From an uncultured Oscillospiraceae bacterium (GTDB taxonomy: Bacteria > Bacillota > Clostridia > Oscillospirales > Oscillospiraceae), in contig CAKTJA010000012.1 of assembly GCA_934567115.1 (NCBI GenBank), positions 1 to 17,244 on the forward strand: a stretch of 17,244 nucleotides of DNA, written 5' to 3'. The translations under genes were made by a program, and so were the position numbers. How positions within the stretch are numbered: the stretch's first letter is position 1; the number at the start of each line of letters is the position of its first letter. This document shows positions 12,505 to 17,244 of this stretch, piece after piece. The notes under the pieces were generated by a model. It was not told the DNA's origin and did not search any database. It saw only the letters and a program-made list of their open reading frames with translations.

Positions 12505-13962
12505 CTACACCTCGCGGGGAAAGTCCTCGCACCGGTGCAGCGCGGCCTTTGCCGGCTCGCTCAGCCGATGGCCCTCGTAATCGAAGCGCGAGCCGTGGCA
12601 GGGGCAGTCCCACGTTTTCTCGTCGTCGTTCCACGTCAGCTCGCAGCCGAGGTGGGGGCATTTGAGATCGACGGCGTACAGCGTGCCGTTCGGATGGCGG
12701 TAAACGCCGTACTTTTTTCCGTGCCATTCCGCCGTGCCGCCGTGTCCGGGGGCGATGTGCTCCGCCGCCGTCTGCGCGGGGACGAACAGCCGCCGCCCAA
12801 GCCCGCGCACCGCGTAGCCCGCGCCCTCCATAAAGGCCGAGATGGACGCGGAGGGGAAAAAGCGGGAGGGAGAGAAGATGTCGGCATAGGGGCAGGACGC
12901 GCCGGTGAGCCTTGCCGTGAGAACGGTTGCGGCGACCATGCTTCCGGTCATGCCCCATTTTCCGAAGCCGGTGGCGACGTGCAGCCACGGCGTGGAGGCG
13001 GAGTAAGCGCCGATATAGGGCACGCCGTCAAGCGTCATGCAGTCCTGCGTTGACCACGCGAGCACCTCGCGCGAGCGCGGGAAAAGCAGCTTCGCGTGCG
13101 CGCGCAGCCTGTCATAGCTGTCGCCGAGGTTGACGCCGCAGCGGTGAGCGCCGCCGCCGAGGAGGAGCAGCTCTCCGCAGCGGCGCAGGCTCCAGCCGTC
13201 CTCGCCCGCGTCGAGCCACATGCCGGACAGCGGCGGCGTGTCGGCCAGCGCCAGAATGTAGGAGCGCTCCTGCCGCAGACGCAGCGGGTACAGCCCGTGC
13301 CGGTCGAGCATGGGGAAGTGCGTGGCGACGACGATCTGCTCCGCCCTGACGGTTCCGCCGTCGCAGCGGACGGCGTGGGCGCGGACGTCGCGCACGGGAG
13401 AGTTCTCATAGACGGTCAGCTCCGGGACGAGCGCGGCGAGAAAGGGCAGGGGCGAGAACTGGGCCTGATGGTCGAAGCAGACCGCCTCGCGCACGGCGAA
13501 GGGAAGCCCCTCAGGACGCGCGAGGCGCACCGGCGCGCCGAGCAGCTGCGCGCACTCCAGCTCCCGCTCCAGCCGGGGACCGTCCGGCGCGGCGTAGACG
13601 TAGGATGCTTCGTCCGAAAAATCGCAGTCGATGCGCTTTTCCCGCACCAGCGCGCGGTACTGCCGCACCGCCTGAAGGTTGGCGTGCAGATACTGCTGCG
13701 CCAGATAGCGCCCGAAGCTGTGGACGAGCCGTTCGCAGAACAGCCCGTGCTGCGCGCTAATCTTCGCGGTCGTGTGCGCCGTCACGCCGGCGGCGAGGCG
13801 GCCGCCCTCAAGCAGCACGACGCGTATGCCCTGCGCGTGCAGCGCGTATGCGGTCAGGATACCGGCGATCCCGCCGCCGACCACCGCGACGTCCGCGCGC
13901 AGGTTTTCCTCCAGCCGGGGAAAGGAGGGAAGTGAAAAGCTGTCGTTCCAAAGCGTATGCAT
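12505..13962 (-). CDS. FAD-dependent DAO-type oxidoreductase with C-terminal Rieske 2Fe-2S domain
   Basis: The 485-residue fusion has an N-terminal dinucleotide-binding fold, 'DVAVVGGGIAGILTAYAL' (24-41) with the GxGxxG FAD site, followed by a D-amino-acid-oxidase-like body ('GVTAHTTAKISAQHG', 'HVATGFGKWGMTGSMVAA'). A Rieske domain covers roughly the last 90 residues. Its ligands are C435-x-H437 (CPHLGC) and C453-x-x-H456 (CPCH), and C440 and C455 could form the disulfide seen in some Rieske proteins. Homologues are annotated only as FAD-dependent oxidoreductases; the substrate is unknown. It is probably cytoplasmic, with no signal peptide. ATG 13962 is preferred over 13977 because GGGAGG lies seven bases upstream of it. 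It is monocistronic and divergent from the LysM-CAP gene. Confidence 0.9.
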   Translation of the reverse strand: MHTLWNDSFSLPSFPRLEENLRADVAVVGGGIAGILTAYALHAQGIRVVLLEGGRLAAGVTAHTTAKISAQHGLFCERLVHSFGRYLAQQYLHANLQAVRQYRALVREKRIDCDFSDEASYVYAAPDGPRLERELECAQLLGAPVRLARPEGLPFAVREAVCFDHQAQFSPLPFLAALVPELTVYENSPVRDVRAHAVRCDGGTVRAEQIVVATHFPMLDRHGLYPLRLRQERSYILALADTPPLSGMWLDAGEDGWSLRRCGELLLLGGGAHRCGVNLGDSYDRLRAHAKLLFPRSREVLAWSTQDCMTLDGVPYIGAYSASTPWLHVATGFGKWGMTGSMVAATVLTARLTGASCPYADIFSPSRFFPSASISAFMEGAGYAVRGLGRRLFVPAQTAAEHIAPGHGGTAEWHGKKYGVYRHPNGTLYAVDLKCPHLGCELTWNDDEKTWDCPCHGSRFDYEGHRLSEPAKAALHRCEDFPREV

Positions 13963-14044
13963 AGGCGGGCCTCCCATCGGATTTGGGTTAGCTTGCGCCG
14001 CCGCGCGGTTTCCTATTCCCGGTAAAAATGGAAAATTTTCAGAC

Positions 14045-14072
14045 TTGAAAAATTAGTTACAAAATGTAACCA
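14045..14072 (+). promoter_or_regulatory. Possible promoter with palindromic operator upstream of the LysM-CAP gene
   Basis: TTGAAA (14045-14050) is a possible -35, with TAACCA (14067-14072) a weak -10 at 16 nt. Overlapping the spacer and -10 is a perfect inverted repeat GTTACA-AAA-TGTAAC (14056-14070), well placed for a repressor. The site lies in the divergent region shared with the Rieske oxidoreductase gene, so it could serve both. Confidence 0.4.
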
Positions 14073-14079
14073 TTAGAGA

Positions 14080-14100
14080 CGGAGGGAGCGTTTCCCTCCG
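14080..14100 (+). promoter_or_regulatory. Leader hairpin of the LysM-CAP gene
   Basis: CGGAGGGA-GCGTT-TCCCTCCG is a perfect 8-bp stem with a 5-nt loop in the 5' leader, 25 bp before ATG 14126. It is followed by GGGAGAAGAAAAAGGAGG, so it leaves the real ribosome site free. It may stabilise the mRNA. Confidence 0.45.
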
Positions 14101-14125
14101 GGAGAAGAAAAAGGAGGACTTACCA

Positions 14126-14725
14126 ATGAAAAAAATGCTTTCCCTGACGCTTGCGCTGCTGACCGCCGCAGCCATGTCCGTGCCGGCCTTCGCCGCGTCG
14201 CACACCGTGCAGAGCGGAGACACCATGTGGAAGCTCGCCGTGCGATACAAGGTCGGGACGAGCGAGATCATTCAGGCGAACCCGCAGGTCAAAAATCCGG
14301 ACCTGATCTATCCGGGCGATGTGCTGACGATCCCCGAGACGAACGCCGCCGTGCGCGCCTATGAGCAGGAGGTCGTCCGCCTTGTCAACGCCGAGCGGAC
14401 GAAGCACGGCCTTGACGCGCTGACGGAGGACTGGGAGCTTTCCCGCGTCGCGCGCTACAAGTCGCAGGATATGCACGACAGGGGCTATTTTTCGCACACA
14501 AGCCCGACCTACGGCAGCCCCTTCCAGATGATCCGCGCCTTCGGGCTGAGCTATCGCACGGCGGGAGAGAACATCGCCATGGGCTACGCGACCCCGGCGG
14601 CGGTGGTCAACGGCTGGATGAACAGCGAGGGACACCGCGCGAACATACTGAACGCGTCGTACACAAAGATCGGCGTGGGCTACGTTTCCGACGGCAATTA
14701 CTGGACGCAGCAGTTTATCGGATGA
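14126..14725 (+). CDS. Secreted LysM-CAP (SCP/PR1-like, YkwD-type) protein
   Basis: The 199-residue protein has a signal peptide (MKKMLSLTLALLTAAAMSVP, cleavage likely after AFA at 23-25). One LysM domain follows (about 26-70: HTVQSGDTMWKLAVRYKV, IIQANPQVKNPDLIYPGDVL), which binds peptidoglycan. A CAP domain covers about 78-199, with FSHTSP, AGENIA, GHRANIL and GVGY carrying the usual His/Glu/His pocket. Related Bacillus proteins are YkwD and SafA-like spore-coat or wall proteins; the biochemical activity of bacterial CAP domains is unclear. AAGGAGG precedes ATG 14126 at normal spacing. It may be expressed in sporulating or stressed cells, but the sequence does not show this directly. Confidence 0.92.
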   Translation: MKKMLSLTLALLTAAAMSVPAFAASHTVQSGDTMWKLAVRYKVGTSEIIQANPQVKNPDLIYPGDVLTIPETNAAVRAYEQEVVRLVNAERTKHGLDALTEDWELSRVARYKSQDMHDRGYFSHTSPTYGSPFQMIRAFGLSYRTAGENIAMGYATPAAVVNGWMNSEGHRANILNASYTKIGVGYVSDGNYWTQQFIG

Positions 14726-14801
14726 GACGCGCCTCGGTCCGGGAATGAATGAAAAGGCGGCTTCGGCGGCATACTGCAAAGAAAAGCCTCGGAGGTCGCG
14801 T

Positions 14802-15518
14802 ATGAACAACTTGCAGCCCATGGACTGGGGCGACGCGCTGAGTCTGGCCGTCACCGCCGTCGTATCCTATTTTGTGCTCTTCCTGCTTACAAAGCTTGTG
14901 GGAAACAAGCAGATCTCGCAGATGACCATGTTCGACTACATCTCCGGGATATCCATCGGCTCCATCGCCGCCGAAATGGCGACCGAGCTGGAGATGCCGC
15001 TCCGGCCGCTCGTCGGCATGGTGATCTACGGGGTGCTGACATGGGCGATCGCCATCTGGACGAACAAGTCCCTCGCCGCGCGGCGGACCTTTACGGGCAA
15101 GCCCCTGATCCTGTTCGACAAAGGCGTGCTCTACCGCGACAGGCTCAAGCGGGCGAGGCTTGACCTCAGCGAGTTTCTGACGCTCTGCCGCGTCGGCGGG
15201 TGGTTCGACCTCGCCCAGCTGGAGACGGTCGTTTTCGAGCACAACGGCAACCTCAGCTTCCTGCCGAAGGAGCCGTACCGGCCCGCGCAGCCGACGGACC
15301 TCGGCCTTTCGCCGAAGCAGGGCGTGCTGCTCACCCCGGTCATCATGGACGGGCAGGCCCTTCCGGAAAACCTCAAATCGGTCGGGAAGGACGAGACATG
15401 GCTTGCGCGGAAGCTGCGCGAGCAGGGGTATTCCGACGCGGAGGAGATCCTTCTCGCCCTGTGCGACAACAGCGCGGAGTCTCCGCAGCTCTATCCCCTG
15501 CGCCGCGTGGACGCGTGA
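14802..15518 (+). CDS. DUF421 (YetF/YrbG-type) membrane protein
   Basis: The 238-residue protein has three N-terminal hydrophobic helices (LAVTAVVSYFVLFLLTKLVG, the GISIGSIAAEM region, LVGMVIYGVLTWAIAIW). The DUF421 hallmarks 'GNKQISQMTMFDYISGISIGS' (shown in part) and 'GKPLILFDKGVLYRDRLKRA' follow, then the soluble 'CRVGGWFDLAQLETVVFEHNG' domain. Members such as YetF are linked in Bacillus to spore germination and lipid-related roles, but the function is not firmly known. ATG 14802 is chosen because GGAGG at 14791-14795 is six bases upstream; the frame opens earlier at 14745 without a ribosome site. It lies 76 bp after the LysM-CAP gene and ahead of a strong terminator, so the two probably share a transcript. 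Confidence 0.88.
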   Translation: MNNLQPMDWGDALSLAVTAVVSYFVLFLLTKLVGNKQISQMTMFDYISGISIGSIAAEMATELEMPLRPLVGMVIYGVLTWAIAIWTNKSLAARRTFTGKPLILFDKGVLYRDRLKRARLDLSEFLTLCRVGGWFDLAQLETVVFEHNGNLSFLPKEPYRPAQPTDLGLSPKQGVLLTPVIMDGQALPENLKSVGKDETWLARKLREQGYSDAEEILLALCDNSAESPQLYPLRRVDA

Positions 15519-15556
15519 CGGGGCGGGAGTGCGGAAGCCTGAGGCGTAACAACTAA

Positions 15557-15582
15557 GGGAGCGGGTCGAAAGACCCGCTCCC
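15557..15582 (+). terminator. Terminator between convergent DUF421 and E2-like genes
   Basis: The perfect 11-bp arms GGGAGCGGGTC and GACCCGCTCCC close on a GAAA loop, the same style as the 6549-6574 hairpins. The tail is GC-rich on plus and TTAGTTGTT on minus, so it may serve both genes. A second small hairpin CGGGCG-TATG-CGCCCG (15624-15639) lies next to the E2-like stop. Confidence 0.7.
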
Positions 15583-15640
15583 GCGCTGTGCTTATTCGAT
15601 TTTCCGCAAAGCGGGACGGGGAACGGGCGTATGCGCCCGC

Positions 15641-16501
15641 TCAGTCGAGCGCCGGCTCGCACTGTGGCTCTGCCGGGGCGGACGCGTCCTCCCGGCCGTT
15701 CTCCGTCAGCTCGGGATGCTTGAGGTAGCGGCGCAGGCTCTGGCAGAAGAGCGCGTACTCATGCCCCGTGCAGATGCGCTCGTCCATGACGACGGAGAGA
15801 GGGAGCAGCCTCTTGCGGTATTCGCCGTTGAGGTAGTTGGAGACCGGCTTGCCCATGCACACGAACACGCCGGTCGTCCCGAACTCGTAGCAGTGATGGT
15901 AGATCGCGTTGGTGTTGATGCTGGCGAGATTCGTGATGAACAGACTGGTGTGGAACGGGCTGAGGTCGATGATCGAGCGGGGCAGCAGACCGAGCCGGTC
16001 GAGCAGCTTCACCAGCGCGATGACCGCGCCGGGCAGGATCGGAAGCGAAAACATGAACCGCGCGAACCGGTCCGTATTATTATTGTGCGCGCTGTTCTGG
16101 TTGAGCGCGACCGCCTCCTCGACCTTGCGGTTGATGGACAGCACGTCGTCGCCCTCCTCGAAGAAGATCTTGACGCTCGTCTCGTCCGGGGTCCCGTCCG
16201 CACGGTTCTTCAGAATGACGAAGCTGACGCAGAAGTGATTGCGCTGATAAATGCGGGAATTCATGATGAAGCGGTTGATCTTCGGGTGCTCCTGATACGC
16301 CTTGAAGTAGGCCGCGAGGACCAGCGCCATGTAGGAGAGCCGCACGCCGGACTTGCGCTTGTCATGGATGTAGCGGCGCAGCGGCTCCATCTCGGCGTAT
16401 TCGGTGATAAAATTCTGCGCGTCGTAGCGCTTGGGCATGATGTAGGGGATCGCTGAGACGATGGCGCTGCAATCTTTAACTCTTTTTCCGTCGGCACGCA
16501 T
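15641..16501 (-). CDS. Stand-alone 2-oxoacid dehydrogenase E2/CAT-like protein with altered active site
   Basis: The 286-residue protein reads as an E2 catalytic-domain or chloramphenicol-acetyltransferase-like fold: 'MPKRYDAQNFITEYAEMEPL', 'LSYMALVLAAYFKAYQEHPKIN', 'DLSPFHTSLFITNLASI', 'FVCMGKP' and the final 'LPLSVVMDERICTGHEYALF'. There is no lipoyl or E1-binding domain. The catalytic HxxxDG of E2 enzymes (D-H-R-x-x-D-G) is replaced by D240-E241-R242-I-C-T245-G246, so His and Asp are both lost. It is therefore probably not a normal acyltransferase. The start is ATG 16501, because the promoter at 16539-16567 would begin transcription downstream of the longer ATG 16549. Neighbour serC is divergent. 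Function unknown. Confidence 0.8.
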   Translation of the reverse strand: MRADGKRVKDCSAIVSAIPYIMPKRYDAQNFITEYAEMEPLRRYIHDKRKSGVRLSYMALVLAAYFKAYQEHPKINRFIMNSRIYQRNHFCVSFVILKNRADGTPDETSVKIFFEEGDDVLSINRKVEEAVALNQNSAHNNNTDRFARFMFSLPILPGAVIALVKLLDRLGLLPRSIIDLSPFHTSLFITNLASINTNAIYHHCYEFGTTGVFVCMGKPVSNYLNGEYRKRLLPLSVVMDERICTGHEYALFCQSLRRYLKHPELTENGREDASAPAEPQCEPALD

Positions 16502-16538
16502 GAACGGTAATTCCTCTCTTGATGGTTTCTTTACGGGT

Positions 16539-16567
16539 ATTTTACACATCTTTTATGAATTATGCAA
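16539..16567 (-). promoter_or_regulatory. Promoter of the E2-like gene (decides its start codon)
   Basis: On the minus strand, TTGCAT (16567-16562) and TAAAAT (16544-16539) are exactly 17 nt apart. Transcription would begin near 16532, inside the longer possible ORF, so ATG 16501 is the usable start. AGAGAGG at 16519-16513 is 11 nt upstream of it. Confidence 0.75.
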
Positions 16568-16858
16568 TCGTTTTCTCCCCGCGAGGAGCAGGAAAATCCT
16601 GTGCGCCTCCCGCGCGCCGGGGGAGAATGCGGGAGCGCTTCGGAGAAAAGCTGACTTTTTTTCAGGGCGCGGACCTGCCGCCGGACGCGCCGCGAGAGAA
16701 CGTATTTGCGCATATATTCGACGAATTATGTCGGATATTTTATGAAATTGATAAAAAATGCAATTTCTTTTAATTTTACACGCGGCGGACGCCTTCGGAG
16801 CGGAGAGCGCCGCCGTCTCGGATAACAAAAAATAATTCAGGTCATTTCTTTTTTTCTA
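16568..16858. other. Gene-free divergent region between the E2-like gene and serC
   Basis: About 290 bp hold no gene I can support; short frames here lack ribosome sites and family-like sequence. The left part is GC-rich and the right part is AT-rich. Visible items are GAAATTG/CAATTTC (16744-16750 and 16761-16767) followed by TTTTAATTTT, terminator-like on plus, and an imperfect ATTCGAC/GTCGGAT pair around 16717-16737. Confidence 0.5.
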
Positions 16859-16887
16859 TTGATTATCTTTACGGGCTGTACTATACT
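16859..16887 (+). promoter_or_regulatory. Promoter of serC
   Basis: TTGATT (16859-16864) and TATACT (16882-16887) are exactly 17 nt apart. The predicted start is near 16894, a ~60-nt leader ending in AGGAGG (16941-16946). Confidence 0.85.
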
Positions 16888-16954
16888 TATCCTTGTTAAT
16901 TCTGGCAAATTCCGTCATTTTACCACAACCATATACGATCAGGAGGAAACAAAA

Positions 16955-17244
16955 ATGAAGTACAACCGCACTTACAACTTCTCCGCAGGTCCCGCGATGA
17001 TGCCCGAGCCCGTTCTCGAGGAGATCCGTGATGAAATGATGAACTACCGCGGCAGCGGCATGTGCGTCATGGAAATGTCCCACCGTTCCAAGGTCTTCCA
17101 GCAGATCATCGACGAGGCCGAGGCCGATCTGCGCGACCTGATGGGCATTCCCAACAATTATAAGGTTCTCTTCATTCAGGGCGGCGCCACCCTCCAGTTC
17201 GCGGCGGTTCCCTGGAACCTGATGAAGAACGGCAAGGCCGTCTA
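16955..17244 (+). CDS. serC: Phosphoserine aminotransferase SerC, N-terminal part (cut by window end)
   Basis: The first 96 residues are visible and the frame is open to the window end. '[18 protein letters not shown]', '[14 protein letters not shown]' and '[17 protein letters not shown]' are diagnostic of SerC; the GGATLQF loop contacts PLP phosphate. The enzyme transaminates 3-phosphohydroxypyruvate with glutamate to make 3-phosphoserine for serine (and possibly pyridoxine) synthesis in the cytoplasm. AGGAGG lies eight bases before ATG 16955 and a clear promoter lies at 16859-16887. The PLP-binding Lys is beyond the window. serA often follows in clostridia, but this cannot be checked here. 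Confidence 0.96.
   Translation, partial: MKYNRTYNFSAGPAMMPEPVLEEIRDEMMNYRGSGMCVMEMSHRSKVFQQIIDEAEADLRDLMGIPNNYKVLFIQGGATLQFAAVPWNLMKNGKAV

Noticed and set aside
16502..16549. Longer start (ATG 16549) of the E2-like protein
   Set aside because: It overlaps the -10 to -35 spacer of a 17-nt-spaced promoter, so it would not be in the mRNA.

Overview
The window looks like a chromosome segment of a GC-rich, anaerobic, endospore-lineage member of the Clostridia. Spo0A, an [FeFe] hydrogenase, gene content and strong AGGAGG ribosome sites all fit Oscillospiraceae (Oscillibacter/Flavonifractor-like), but the genus is inference. No tRNA, rRNA, CRISPR array or transposase gene was seen.

Layout. (1) 1-2220, plus strand: the end of a phage tail and lysis cassette (baseplate J-like, DUF2313/YmfQ-like, XhlA-like, holin-like, M15 endolysin), packed with 4-14 bp overlaps. 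(2) 2294-3712, minus: obgE with its own promoter and terminator. (3) 3754-6343, minus: a two-gene hydrogenase operon in which a CpI-like HydA is paired with a NuoF-like protein that lacks the flavin/NADH domain. (4) 6344-9794: murJ and spo0A (minus), separated and flanked by three diverged copies of a ~160-bp structured repeat and several strong hairpins. The spo0A promoter has a Spo0A box upstream. (5) 9795-10997, minus: queH-plsY. (6) 11087-12483, minus: a cation:proton antiporter behind what reads as a complete fluoride riboswitch with a translational ON switch. (7) 12505-13962, minus: a DAO-type oxidoreductase fused to a Rieske domain. (8) 14126-15518, plus: a secreted LysM-CAP protein and a DUF421 membrane protein. 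(9) 15641-16501, minus: a stand-alone E2-acyltransferase-like protein lacking the catalytic His, divergent from serC (plus, cut by the window end).

Most host genes are core housekeeping: ribosome assembly GTPase, lipid II flippase, sporulation master regulator, lysophosphatidate synthesis, queuosine. The least ordinary items are the dispersed structured repeat, whose stems are kept while their sequences change; the fluoride riboswitch controlling an antiporter rather than CrcB or CLC-F; the flavin-less NuoF/HydA pair; and a Spo0A receiver missing one acidic-pocket residue. All calls come from reading the sequence; no database search was run.
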